A DNA stretch of 64,000 nucleotides from Gracilibacillus sp. YIM 98692 (GCF_010993965.1 NZ_WIXM01000001.1:455109-519108), one strand, 5' to 3'. Shown: positions 53,507-62,726, counted from the first letter of the stretch. The notes: generated by a model from the sequence alone, not told the origin. A program made the numbers and translations.

Positions 53507-55093
53507 TTACTGTTGCGCATCTTCCTTTAATATCCTTAATATCCAACCTTTCAAATCAACCATTCGCTCATGATTTGGTTTTAAATCGGTTCCCGTAACG
53601 ACCATAGGAAAATAGGAATCATCCTTATATAAAGAACCATGGCTAGCTCCATTCAAGTGAGTTGGTGACCCTTCTCCAATAAATTCAAATCCAGGCTTAG
53701 CATCGACTACAAGATAATTACCTGTATGCGAATAAAAAGAACTATACAATCGTGCAAGTCCATCAGGAAAGTCTCCGTAAGAAACCTTATTGTCCTCCGA
53801 TATGGAGAGATCTAAAATGTTCATATTCCCTTCTATCGTCCAATTTTGCCCATAGGAATCGGTGAAGTCTCCTCCAGGTTTAAAGGAAAGCTCATTTTTC
53901 TTATCTCCTGAAATGACCTGAACCATTTCCCCATTCTTCCACGCAATGAAATTTATTCGTTTATCCTTTTGTAAAAGTGCAGCAATACTCTCTTGTTTTA
54001 TTTTTTGATCTAGCAAGTAAATAAAAGACATTCGTTCATTTAATCCAAGCACAATTTGATCGTGTTCTTGGATCGGGCCGCTAATTTGATGTATCCTGAA
54101 TTCTTTCAGTAAATCTCTTAAATCAATGAATGCCTCCTCTTTATCTTCTCCAATGTCACTTTGACCACTATCTCCCATGACGATCCAAACGTTATCCTGA
54201 ATCGCTTCTTCCCATGAAGGATGAGTATTAAAGAGTTCTTGTAATTGTTTATCTGCGTCTTCTATTCCTTTGGTTTCCTTTGTTCCATTTTTATGGACAA
54301 CTTTGTCATTATCAGAAAAATAAACAAGAGAAAAAGTCGGAACACTTTTTTTCTCCATTAAAAATTTTAACTCTTGAGTCGAAAATTTATCATTAAAGCC
54401 AAAAGCCTGCCAAAATTGGGTATTCTTATTGTGAGGATTCATCTTGGACAATAATCCATACGAAAAATAGTGAGGTCCCTTTATCGAATCACCTTTTTCT
54501 AGAAAACCTAACAGATTTAAAATTCGTGGTACATTTAGTTGTTGAGATTGATTCGCCCGGTATACAAGCGTATTGATGGAGGCAGATTTTCCATTCAGTT
54601 CCTCATGAATCGTTTGGACATCTTGACTTAAGTGATTTTCATTTAAATGAAACAAACTATTCTCAAAAACTTGCTTTGGTCCTAGTTTCATTATTTCTTT
54701 TCGGGCGCTTCCATAACTAATAAACTGTTTATTTTGTTCATCATACCAGACAAGTGCAGGAACCTTATGTTCGTTTGAATACGTTCCTGTTAATAATGTG
54801 CTGTCAATGGTAACCGACATGGTCGGAAAACTACTCACCATATTTGGGTAGTAGTCTCCCTTTTTTATCAAAAATTCTAATGCAGGTGCTTTTCCTTCTT
54901 TTATCGCTTCTTGTAACGGTTCGTCCATAATCGAATCAATAACAATCATCACAACCGGTTTAGAAGTAGGACTAGGAACATGATTTATTTTATTTGTTTT
55001 CCCAATTGGTTGTATCACATAGATATAAATAAGAGTCAATAGGAACAGAATAATGAGAATAGATATGGTTAGTTTTAACAAAGCCCGTTTCAT
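53507..55093 (-). CDS. Membrane-anchored NPP-type phosphodiesterase (alkaline phosphatase superfamily)
   Basis: A 528-residue protein with one N-terminal membrane anchor (about 6-27) and an extracytoplasmic alkaline-phosphatase-superfamily domain. Metal ligand Asp is in VIDS near residue 52, the nucleophile Thr in SFPTMSV near 91, with GDSGQSD near 308 and ASHGSLY near 497. It resembles type I phosphodiesterase/nucleotide pyrophosphatases. AAGGAG touches the ATG, so a TTG 12 bases in could also be the start. It is followed by an EEP hydrolase and preceded by a TVP38 gene. Confidence 0.88.
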   Translation of the reverse strand: MKRALLKLTISILIILFLLTLIYIYVIQPIGKTNKINHVPSPTSKPVVMIVIDSIMDEPLQEAIKEGKAPALEFLIKKGDYYPNMVSSFPTMSVTIDSTLLTGTYSNEHKVPALVWYDEQNKQFISYGSARKEIMKLGPKQVFENSLFHLNENHLSQDVQTIHEELNGKSASINTLVYRANQSQQLNVPRILNLLGFLEKGDSIKGPHYFSYGLLSKMNPHNKNTQFWQAFGFNDKFSTQELKFLMEKKSVPTFSLVYFSDNDKVVHKNGTKETKGIEDADKQLQELFNTHPSWEEAIQDNVWIVMGDSGQSDIGEDKEEAFIDLRDLLKEFRIHQISGPIQEHDQIVLGLNERMSFIYLLDQKIKQESIAALLQKDKRINFIAWKNGEMVQVISGDKKNELSFKPGGDFTDSYGQNWTIEGNMNILDLSISEDNKVSYGDFPDGLARLYSSFYSHTGNYLVVDAKPGFEFIGEGSPTHLNGASHGSLYKDDSYFPMVVTGTDLKPNHERMVDLKGWILRILKEDAQQ

Positions 55094-55144
55094 CTCCTTC
55101 CTAAAAATACATGCTAGAACCTGATCACACTAAAGTGAGCTTTC

Positions 55145-55177
55145 CATCAGTGAAGGTTCCTTCATCCCCCACTGATG
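55145..55177. repeat. Hairpin repeat between TVP38 and phosphodiesterase genes
   Basis: CATCAGTG and CACTGATG are perfect arms with a nested GAAGG/CCTTC. The CCCCCACTGAT block also occurs in the repeat at 17188-17199. It lies between two same-strand genes and may modulate readthrough. Confidence 0.55.
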
Positions 55178-55211
55178 AGCGAAACTTAAAATCTACTTTC
55201 CATGGCAGAGT

Positions 55212-55826
55212 TTAACTCGTTCTCCACCAGCGATAAAAAGGAATCACGATGATTATGAATCCCAAATATATGGAAAGACCTAAAATTAACGATTGAATCG
55301 ATTCAAACAACTGATTTCCTATGTAGGCATACATAATCATGGCCGGAATTTGGCCAATGGCTGTTGCTAGAATATACGTTTTAAATAACATAGAACTTAA
55401 ACCAGAATAGATGTTAACTACAGGTGGAGGAATAATAGGAATCATTCGACTGAATAAGACAGCTAAAAAAGCATTATCACTAATAAGATCATCAAACTTT
55501 TTCAACTTGTTAAACCTTGATACAAACTGCTGAAATTCTTTAATAAAAACAAAACGAGCAAATAAGAATATGATAGCTGAAGCTCCTATTGTTCCTGTCC
55601 AATTAATGATTGCACCAACCCAAACCCCGTATTTCACACCCATCATCCCACCGAAAACTGTAAATGGAACAACAGGTATAATACCGAATAAAACAGCAAA
55701 AAAAAACATGAATGGAAGCTGTGATGAATCACTTTCGTTTAACCAAACTAATAACGAATCTCGAAACAAAAATGCTATGAACAACATCGTTCCATATACA
55801 ATGACAACACTAAAGACCTTTCGCAT
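55212..55826 (-). CDS. TVP38/TMEM64 (DedA-superfamily) membrane protein
   Basis: A 204-residue membrane protein with about five helices. The SNARE-associated/VTT domain is marked by FTVFGGMMGVKYG near residue 55 and FSRMIPIIPPPVVNIYSGLS near 115. Family members act in lipid scrambling or flipping. ATG 55826 is preferred to ATG 55832, which is too close to AAGGAG. It probably leads an operon with the membrane-anchored phosphodiesterase and the EEP hydrolase, which would fit phospholipid or undecaprenyl-phosphate metabolism. Confidence 0.88.
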   Translation of the reverse strand: MRKVFSVVIVYGTMLFIAFLFRDSLLVWLNESDSSQLPFMFFFAVLFGIIPVVPFTVFGGMMGVKYGVWVGAIINWTGTIGASAIIFLFARFVFIKEFQQFVSRFNKLKKFDDLISDNAFLAVLFSRMIPIIPPPVVNIYSGLSSMLFKTYILATAIGQIPAMIMYAYIGNQLFESIQSLILGLSIYLGFIIIVIPFYRWWRTS

Positions 55827-55940
55827 GTCCATACTCCTTAACCGGTTTCAACCTCATTCCGTTTATATACCCATTATCACTTCTTCCTAAATGTTGCCCA
55901 ATATGGTGTGTTTTTATGAATAAAAACCGTCGTGGTAATC

Positions 55941-56316
55941 GCTCTATCAGCAGTTTTATTTCTAGTACCAAAACAAAACTTTTATTAGATGCGCTTTATC
56001 GGCAGTTTTTTACCTAGTCTCCAATCAAAACTTCTGTTAGACACGCTCTATCAACAGTTTTTTGCCTTGCCTCCAATCAAAACTTCTGTTAGACACGCTC
56101 TATCAACAGTTTTTTACCTAGTCTCCAATCAAAACTTCTGTTAGACACGCTCTATCAACAGTTTTTTGCCTTGTCTCCAATCAAAACTTCCGTTAGACAC
56201 GCTCTATCAGCAGTTTTTTACCTAGTCTCAAATCAAAACTTCCGTTAGACGACCTCTATCGGCAGTTTTTTGCCTTGTCTCCAATCAAAACTTTCATTAC
56301 AATACCTCTATCGGCC
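55941..56316. repeat. Tandem array of seven 52-bp repeats with 104-bp higher-order period
   Basis: Units start at 55941, 55993, 56045, 56097, 56149, 56201 and 56253, exactly 52 bases apart, with a partial eighth at 56305. Each contains CTCTATC(A/G)(A/G)CAGTTTT and TCAAAACTTCYGTTAGA. Units 2, 4 and 6 carry TACCTAGTCTC, while 3, 5 and 7 carry TGCCTTGYCTC, so the array alternates. Each unit has imperfect dyad symmetry (AACAG near one end, CTGTT near the other). No spacer exists between units and no cas gene is near. No gene lies in 55833-56403. Confidence 0.93.
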
Positions 56317-56403
56317 TTGAACTTATCACAAACCGCTGAAAAACCTCACCTAAAAAAGCTGACGACTCCTCCCTCAAGAGGTGCCGTCAGCTCACCATTT
56401 CCG

Positions 56404-57570
56404 CTAATCTATCTTCATCCATTTTCGCTCTTTTGCTGATTGCTCAATCGCTTCTAATAACATCTGATTTCTCACACCATCTTCAAAGCTTGGGGCTGGC
56501 TGATAATCTTCGGCAATCCCTCGAAAAAATTCATCAATCAAATGAATGAACGTATGCTCATAGCCGATAATATGCCCCGGCGGCCAATACGCACCAACAT
56601 ATGGATGCACTTCCTCCGTACAATTGATCAAACGAAAGCCTTGCTCCCCCTCTTCATCATCAGCAAAATATACCTCAAGATTATTCATATTCTCCATATC
56701 CCAGCGAATCGAGCCTTTCTCACCATTAATCTCAAATTGGTTTTTATTTCGGTTCCCTGCCGCAAATCGCGTTGCTTCAAACGTTCCTAATGCGCCATTT
56801 TCAAAGCGAGCTAAAAAGGTCACCGCATCGTCCACCGTCACTTCGCCCATTTGATTGGCATCGCCTTTAGCGCTCAAGCCGCCAGTCATTTCTCCAACAG
56901 GTCGTTCCTTAATAAACGTCTCCATCGTCGCCGTTACCTCGGAAAACTCGCCAATTAAAAAGCGTGCCAAATCAATACTATGTGCACCAATATCACCTAA
57001 CGCACCAGATCCAGACACCTCTTTCTTCAAACGCCATACAAGTGGAAAGTTCGGATCAATAATAAAATCCTGCAAATACTGACCACGATAATGATAAACT
57101 CGCCCAATCCTGCCATCGTCAATCAATTTTTTAGCAAACTGTACGGCAGGAACAAAGCGATAGTTATGACTTATCATGTGCTTTACTCGATTTTTTTCAA
57201 CAGCAGCTAGCATTTGCTTCGCTTCGTCTACCGTTAGAGCTAATGGCTTCTCCGTTATAATATGTTTGCCGGCCTCAGCCGCAGCAATGGCGATTTCCGC
57301 ATGCGTATGGTTAGGAGTGACAATATCGATCACATCGATATCGTCACGCTCGATTACTTTTCGCCAATCGGTTTCATAGCTTTCCCAACCCATTTTCTCC
57401 TGTGCTTCTTTGACTGCTTTTTCATTTCGCCCGGCGATTGCCTTAAGTTCCGGCTTCAACGGATTATCAAAATAAAAAGGTAAGTCGCGATATGCATGGC
57501 TATGCGCCTTGCCCATAAACTGATAGCCGATCATGCCAACTCGTACCGGTTTTGCTCCTATGCCCACCAT
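56404..57570 (-). CDS. Gfo/Idh/MocA family oxidoreductase
   Basis: A 388-residue NAD(P)-dependent sugar dehydrogenase. The Rossmann motif is GMIGYQFMGKAHSHAY near residue 12, TEKPLAL near 104 has the conserved Lys, and GDIGAHSIDLARF near 197 carries the active-site Asp/His. It overlaps the upstream TIM-barrel gene by 13 bases and is the last gene of the operon. With a second Gfo/Idh at the operon head it suggests an oxidise-then-reduce scheme on a 3-keto-type sugar. Substrate unknown. Confidence 0.92.
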   Translation of the reverse strand: MVGIGAKPVRVGMIGYQFMGKAHSHAYRDLPFYFDNPLKPELKAIAGRNEKAVKEAQEKMGWESYETDWRKVIERDDIDVIDIVTPNHTHAEIAIAAAEAGKHIITEKPLALTVDEAKQMLAAVEKNRVKHMISHNYRFVPAVQFAKKLIDDGRIGRVYHYRGQYLQDFIIDPNFPLVWRLKKEVSGSGALGDIGAHSIDLARFLIGEFSEVTATMETFIKERPVGEMTGGLSAKGDANQMGEVTVDDAVTFLARFENGALGTFEATRFAAGNRNKNQFEINGEKGSIRWDMENMNNLEVYFADDEEGEQGFRLINCTEEVHPYVGAYWPPGHIIGYEHTFIHLIDEFFRGIAEDYQPAPSFEDGVRNQMLLEAIEQSAKERKWMKID

Positions 57571-58520
57571 AATTCCTTCGCTCCTTCTGCGATCAGCATA
57601 TCTTCTAGAAAATCAACCGCTTTAGAGAATCCTTCTTCCACACTCATCAGTCCGTCTTCATGCTCAATACTAACTGCGCCATCATAGCCTATCACTTGTA
57701 AGGCACTGATGATATCGCGCCATTCTCTTTCATCATGCCCATACCCTACCGTTCGGAACACCCAAGAACGATTGGCAATATCCTTATACGTTTTCGTATC
57801 GAGTACGCCATTCAGCTCGGTATTACGCGGTTCGATCTGTGTATCTTTTGCATGGAAATGATACAGTGCATCACCAATTTGTTTAATGCTCTGTGCTGGA
57901 TTCATGCCTTGCCAGAAGTAATGGCTTGGATCAAAGTTGACACCGATTTGCTCCCCGCATTCTTCACGAAGACGCAACGCCGTTTCGTTATTGTAGACAA
58001 CAAAACCAGGATGCGGCTCAATCGCTACTCTAACATTATGTTGTTTTAAAAAGTCATTCTGTTCTTTCCAGTAGGGGATCGCTTTTTCCTTCCACTGCCA
58101 CTCCACGACATGAGAAAAATCTGTCGGCCATGGACAAGTGATCCATACAGGATTTTCCGAATACTCCGATTCACCTGGACAGCCGGAGAATGTCACGACA
58201 GTATCGACATTTAAGAGTTCCGCTAATTTGACGGTCGCGACAAATTTCTCATGAAAATCCTGCGCGATCTCTTGATTCGGGTGTAACGGATTGCCGTGAC
58301 AGCTTAAGGCACTAATGTTAATATTACGTTCCTCGAACGCTTGTTTAAACCTCGCAAGTTTTTCCGAATCAGCTAACAGCTCGATTGGTTTACAATGCGC
58401 ATCTCCAACGAATCCGCCCGCTCCAATTTCAACGGTGTCGATCCCTTTTGCCTTGACGTGATCTAACATTTCTTCTAATGACATGTCGGAAAATAATACG
58501 GTAAATACTCCTAGTTTCAT
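57558..58520 (-). CDS. Sugar phosphate isomerase/epimerase-like TIM barrel
   Basis: A 320-residue xylose-isomerase-like (AP endonuclease 2) barrel. Four metal ligands can be placed: Glu in AIEPHPG (about 171), Asp in NFDPSHYFW (about 202), His in HFHAKD (about 228) and Glu in SIEHED (about 285). Such proteins isomerise sugars, or eliminate or hydrate 3-keto-glycosides. It lies between the permeases and a Gfo/Idh gene, so it acts on the imported sugar. ATG follows GGAGGG. Confidence 0.9.
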   Translation of the reverse strand: MKLGVFTVLFSDMSLEEMLDHVKAKGIDTVEIGAGGFVGDAHCKPIELLADSEKLARFKQAFEERNINISALSCHGNPLHPNQEIAQDFHEKFVATVKLAELLNVDTVVTFSGCPGESEYSENPVWITCPWPTDFSHVVEWQWKEKAIPYWKEQNDFLKQHNVRVAIEPHPGFVVYNNETALRLREECGEQIGVNFDPSHYFWQGMNPAQSIKQIGDALYHFHAKDTQIEPRNTELNGVLDTKTYKDIANRSWVFRTVGYGHDEREWRDIISALQVIGYDGAVSIEHEDGLMSVEEGFSKAVDFLEDMLIAEGAKELWWA

Positions 58521-58539
58521 AGAAAACCCTCCATAAAAA

Positions 58540-59373
58540 TTATTTTTCTGAACCAGCGGTGATTCCGCTTACAATATGTTTTTGAAACACAAGGAATATG
58601 ATGATGATTGGTGCTGCTGCGATGGTCGAAACGGCCATCAGGTTATCCCATTGTGTTCCATATTGCCCAATAAATTTTTGAATCCCCATCGTTAACGGCC
58701 GTACCTTTTCATCTGTCGCAAGAGTTAAGGCAAAGATCAAATCCCCCCATGCGAAAAGAAAACTAAATGTGCAGACGGTCAGGATAATCGGCTTCGTTAA
58801 CGGTAAAATAATGCGAATAAAGGATGTGAAGATGTTACATCCATCAATGACCGCTGCTTCTTCTAGCCCACTTGGTATCGATAAAAAGAATGGGCGCATA
58901 ATCACAATAGCGAATGGTAAGGCCGTCGTGGTGTTCCCTACAATTAATGCGAGATAGCTGTTTACTAGATCAAATTTACTGAACATGATGTACAGCGGCA
59001 TAGCCATCATAATCCCTGGTATCATTTGCGTAACGAGTAAAATAAGCAGAAAACCATTCGCCCAAGCTAGTCGAAATCTTGCTAATGCATAGGCACATGG
59101 AAGTGCAAGCACTAAGGTAAATATGGCAGTGCCGGCTGCGATGATAAACGAGTTTCGAATATATGGCAGTAAGCTTTGATCTTTGATTAAATTATCGATA
59201 TAAGCGTCAAATCGAATCGTTTCTGGGATGATCATCGGTGGTGATGAGAACACGTCCTCAATTGGTTTCACCGATGTTGTGATCATCCAATAGATTGGAA
59301 AGAGGAAGGCTGCGGTAATGATAATGGCGCAAACAAGTAAGAAATACTGTTTCGGTGTATACTTGTTGTTCAT
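58540..59373 (-). CDS. CUT1 sugar ABC transporter permease (MalG type)
   Basis: A 277-residue permease with six spans. Its EAA loop reads EEAAVIDGCNIFTSFIRIIL, and HIVSGITAGSEK is the typical end. It overlaps the preceding permease (ATGA) and follows AAAGGAGG. It forms the channel with the 59370 product; no ATPase is encoded here. Confidence 0.93.
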   Translation of the reverse strand: MNNKYTPKQYFLLVCAIIITAAFLFPIYWMITTSVKPIEDVFSSPPMIIPETIRFDAYIDNLIKDQSLLPYIRNSFIIAAGTAIFTLVLALPCAYALARFRLAWANGFLLILLVTQMIPGIMMAMPLYIMFSKFDLVNSYLALIVGNTTTALPFAIVIMRPFFLSIPSGLEEAAVIDGCNIFTSFIRIILPLTKPIILTVCTFSFLFAWGDLIFALTLATDEKVRPLTMGIQKFIGQYGTQWDNLMAVSTIAAAPIIIIFLVFQKHIVSGITAGSEK

Positions 59374-60257
59374 TGTGCTTCCTCCTTTTTGATCATGTAT
59401 AAATAAAGTGATGCAATAGCTAGCAAAATGACTAGTATAACGGTTGCGACAACACCACTTTCGCCAAAGTTGAAGTTCACAAAGGCAAGCTCATAACCAT
59501 AAAAAGGTAAAACGGTTGTGGCATTTACTGGCCCGCCACCTGTCATAATTAAAATCAGGTCAAATACTTTAAAAGTGTAGATAATCCCTAACACTAAGAT
59601 GACTAACAACTGTGGCTTTAATAATGGTAACGTAATATGCCAAAAGGTTTGGATTCTTCTGGCACCATCTACAGTAGCTGCTTCGTACACATCTTTTGGT
59701 AAGGATTGCATCGCTGCTAGAATCAGGATCATATTAAAAGGAATCCCAATCCAGATGTTCGTGATAATCACGGCTAATAATGCCGTATTTTTTTGGCCTA
59801 GCCAATTAATCGGTTCTTGGATGATGTTTAAGCTTGTTAGAATGAAGTTGAACACCCCATAATCGACATCAAATAACCATGTAAAAAGCGATCCGGTAAT
59901 GACTAATGGCGTCATCCAAGCTAATAACATAATCGAGCGAAAGAAATTCCGGAATGGAAAATCTTGATTCAAAAAGACGGCTAATAAATAACCGATGACA
60001 ACCTGAAAAAATATACAGGAAAAAGTGTAGATCAACGTGTTCCTTAAAGAGATAGCAAATTTATCGTTTTGTAAAATCTTAGAATAGTTGTCCAGTCCTA
60101 TAAATTCCGCTCCAACTTGTAAGTTCATTAAGGTTAAATTTTGAAAGCTTACGATAATGTTGTAAATAATCGGGTAGATCATAAAAGTTAATACAAAGAG
60201 AACAGCAGGCAGCAGGAATAAATATTTCGGTACTCTATTTCGTAATTGCCCATACAC
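59370..60257 (-). CDS. CUT1 sugar ABC transporter permease (MalF type)
   Basis: A 295-residue permease with an EAATVDGARRIQTFWHITLP loop and GGGPVNATTVLP near the C-terminus. The start is set at GTG 60257 because AGGAGG lies nine bases upstream; the longer frame to 60299 would place that ribosome site inside the gene. It is coupled to the downstream permease. Confidence 0.9.
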   Translation of the reverse strand: MYGQLRNRVPKYLFLLPAVLFVLTFMIYPIIYNIIVSFQNLTLMNLQVGAEFIGLDNYSKILQNDKFAISLRNTLIYTFSCIFFQVVIGYLLAVFLNQDFPFRNFFRSIMLLAWMTPLVITGSLFTWLFDVDYGVFNFILTSLNIIQEPINWLGQKNTALLAVIITNIWIGIPFNMILILAAMQSLPKDVYEAATVDGARRIQTFWHITLPLLKPQLLVILVLGIIYTFKVFDLILIMTGGGPVNATTVLPFYGYELAFVNFNFGESGVVATVILVILLAIASLYLYMIKKEEAQ

Positions 60258-60311
60258 TGAAAAAAACCTCCTATATTGATGAGAGGGGAATCCCCCCACT
60301 CCTTCTTCATG

Positions 60312-61598
60312 TTATGGAAGTAGCGGGTTGATTTCTTCCGCTGTACTTTCCATCACGGTGTCTACGTCTTCACCAGTCATGACACGCTGGATGGCTTCTT
60401 GTATATGTGTGGAGATTTCCGGATAATTCGTGCCGTAAGCTCTTGGCTTCGCTGTTTCCAACTGTTCCATAAACACTTTGACATGTTCATCCTGTGCCCA
60501 ATTATATTGCTCATCGTTTGCAACATCCGCTCGGCTTGGAAGTCTTCCGCCTAATTCATGCATTGGACCTAATACGTCTGGTTGCTGTGTCCATTTGATG
60601 AATTCCCAAGCTTCGTCTTCTACTTCTGAATTAGCCGTAATCGCCCAGTTTTCTCCACCTAAAATCGATGCCGTTCCTGCTTCGCCTGCTGGCATTAAGA
60701 ATACGCCCCAGTCCAATTCAGGAGAGTCTTCTTTTAGGATCGGAATTTGCCACGGACCATTTTCCATCATCGCTGCTTTTTCCGTTTGAAATTGTACCAT
60801 GACATCAGACTGATCCCAGTTAATCATGTTAGAAGAAACAAGACCGTCCTCTACCATGCCGTGTACAAAACTCATCGCATCTTTTGCTGCATCACTTCCA
60901 AAGCTATCTATATCTGCTCCTGCTTGCCATAGGTATGGTAGAAATTGAAACGTTCCTTCTTCACTTTTGACACCTGACATAGCAAATCCTTTGACGTCAC
61001 CTTCTGTTAAAGTTTCTGCAACCGATCGGAATTCTTCCCAAGTAGTCGGAAGCTCAGTGATGCCAGCTTCTTCAAACATTTTTTTGTTATAATATATCGC
61101 TAGTGCATTACTGTTATTTGGAATACCATAATATTTTCCATCTAACATCGCAGACGACATTGGGCCGTCAAAATATTGACCTGCCTCGCCCCACTTTTCG
61201 ACTTTTTCTGTGATATCAGCAAACACACCCGCTTGGGCAAAAGATTGATGATCTGGGTTATCAATCACGACAATATCAGGTAGATCGCCTGCTCCTAACC
61301 CTTGGAGCAGCTTGGTTTTCAAATCAGCAAATGGCATGTAGGTCCTTTCAAAGGTTACGTTAGGGTTTTCTTCTTCGTATTGTTCAATTAGGGCTTCTTG
61401 TTCTCTTGCACTAGAAGAATCCGGTGCTAAATAGTCCCATATTTTAATGGTTACCTGTTCTTCCTCTGTGTTGTTTTCTTCACTCCCATTTGTTTCATCG
61501 TTACCACTTCCGCTTTCACTAGTCTCTTCGTCACTAGAACAGGCTGCTAACACGACCATAACCATCCCAACCAATAATGCCATTAACCATTTTTTCAT
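60312..61598 (-). CDS. Sugar ABC transporter substrate-binding lipoprotein
   Basis: A 428-residue family 1 solute-binding protein. The signal peptide ends in LAACSS with lipidated Cys near residue 20, followed by a Ser/Glu/Asn-rich tether and a binding domain starting VTIKIWDYLAP. It overlaps the upstream Gfo/Idh gene by four bases, so the dehydrogenase and binding protein are made together. The ligand is a sugar or glycoside of unknown identity. Confidence 0.93.
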   Translation of the reverse strand: MKKWLMALLVGMVMVVLAACSSDEETSESGSGNDETNGSEENNTEEEQVTIKIWDYLAPDSSSAREQEALIEQYEEENPNVTFERTYMPFADLKTKLLQGLGAGDLPDIVVIDNPDHQSFAQAGVFADITEKVEKWGEAGQYFDGPMSSAMLDGKYYGIPNNSNALAIYYNKKMFEEAGITELPTTWEEFRSVAETLTEGDVKGFAMSGVKSEEGTFQFLPYLWQAGADIDSFGSDAAKDAMSFVHGMVEDGLVSSNMINWDQSDVMVQFQTEKAAMMENGPWQIPILKEDSPELDWGVFLMPAGEAGTASILGGENWAITANSEVEDEAWEFIKWTQQPDVLGPMHELGGRLPSRADVANDEQYNWAQDEHVKVFMEQLETAKPRAYGTNYPEISTHIQEAIQRVMTGEDVDTVMESTAEEINPLLP

Positions 61599-62599
61599 TG
61601 AACTTCCTCCTTCTGCTTTAAGTTAATTTCTTTCCCTTCTTTAATCGAATCCAAGGAAGCGCTTACTATTTCAAAACTATGAATATTATCTGAAATATCA
61701 GTTAAAGCTTTTCGATTTTCATCGATTGCTTGAACCATCTCCGTGATCGAGTATGCTCTATCGACTACTTTCATCTCCGGTATGGATAACGTTTCTGTCG
61801 TATTATCTTCTTTAATGATCATCGGCTTATCGCCGATTAGAGCAATTACGCCGTTTTCTCCGTACAACTTACATTCGCCATTCCAAGACGTTTCCGGTCC
61901 GCTTGTCACCCAACTGCCCATATAGTGTACGAGCACATTTTCTAGCGTCATGGTCACACTTGCCGTTGGATTCCCGTTAAACCAGCTCCATGATGGACGC
62001 ATACTTTTCGCATAAACGGTCGTTGCATTTTTTCCTAGGATGTAGCGCATTAAGTCAAAATGATGAATGCTCATATCTTCAATTAAAATTTCATCATATT
62101 GATCTCGCCAGCCACCGAATTTCGTAGCCCTGCGGAAATTCCACTCCACATATTCAATCTCGCCCACGATTTGGTCATCAACTGCTTTTTTGATTGCTTG
62201 GATTTCTGGACGATAGCGATAATTTTGACTCACCATCACCGATTTTTGATAGTTTTGAGATAATTCTGTTAACGAAATAGCATCTTCTTTGGAGTGGGCA
62301 ATCGGCTTTTCCATAAACACATGGAGATCGTGTTCCAGTGCATCCAGTGCAATTTTTTTATGTGTCTGCGGCGGCGTCACAATCACGGCTATATCAGCTT
62401 TCACCTCTTGAAAAGCTTCCATATGATCGAAAAAATATTGCACATTTGCACCATTTAATACTTCTTTTGCCTTCTGTTTATTTTCTTCCACAACATCTAC
62501 TACAGCGACTACTTCTACTTCCTCATGATCACGCAAAATTTTTAACCATGATAAGCCAAATCCTCCCGTTCCAATTTGAATGATTTTCTTTTGACCCAT
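61595..62599 (-). CDS. Gfo/Idh/MocA family oxidoreductase (operon head)
   Basis: A 334-residue NAD(P)-dependent dehydrogenase. IIQIGTGGFGLSWLK is the Rossmann motif (about residues 6-20), MEKPIAH near 96 has the conserved Lys, and EDMSIHHFDLMRY near 180 carries the catalytic Asp/His. ATG 62599 follows AGAAGGTGAG and is preferred to GTG 62608. It is the first gene after a strong promoter with a palindromic operator. It is a distinct paralogue of the 56404 product. Confidence 0.92.
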   Translation of the reverse strand: MGQKKIIQIGTGGFGLSWLKILRDHEEVEVVAVVDVVEENKQKAKEVLNGANVQYFFDHMEAFQEVKADIAVIVTPPQTHKKIALDALEHDLHVFMEKPIAHSKEDAISLTELSQNYQKSVMVSQNYRYRPEIQAIKKAVDDQIVGEIEYVEWNFRRATKFGGWRDQYDEILIEDMSIHHFDLMRYILGKNATTVYAKSMRPSWSWFNGNPTASVTMTLENVLVHYMGSWVTSGPETSWNGECKLYGENGVIALIGDKPMIIKEDNTTETLSIPEMKVVDRAYSITEMVQAIDENRKALTDISDNIHSFEIVSASLDSIKEGKEINLKQKEEVQ

Positions 62600-62635
62600 T
62601 CTACTCACCTTCTCTTTTTATTTTTAGAATTTTCA

Positions 62636-62663
62636 CAAAAATGATGAACGTTCATCATTTTTG
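62636..62663. promoter_or_regulatory. 28-bp perfect palindromic operator
   Basis: The core ATGATGAACGTTCATCAT is extended on both sides by four A/T pairs and a C/G pair. It lies between promoter and start of the Gfo/Idh operon, in position for a repressor block. It is a natural target for the adjacent LacI-family regulator, as the central ACGT fits that family. Confidence 0.8.
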
Positions 62664-62705
62664 CTTAAAAAATTAAAAGAAGCATGTAACTTCTTTTATA
62701 AAATG

Positions 62706-62720
62706 TGAAAGCGCTTTACA
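62706..62720. promoter_or_regulatory. cre-like site downstream of the operon promoter
   Basis: TGAAAGCGCTTTACA resembles a CcpA cre with a one-base insertion in the right half. It sits just downstream of the -10, consistent with catabolite repression. Confidence 0.5.
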
Positions 62721-62726
62721 TTTTAT

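Noticed and set aside
55941..56316. CRISPR-like regular repeats
   Set aside because: The 52-base period consists entirely of repeat sequence with no unique spacers, and no cas genes are nearby. It is a tandem repeat.
60285..60295. Third hairpin at a binding-protein/permease junction
   Set aside because: GGGGA-A-TCCCC leaves a one-base loop and cannot form a normal hairpin, so it was not counted with the other two.
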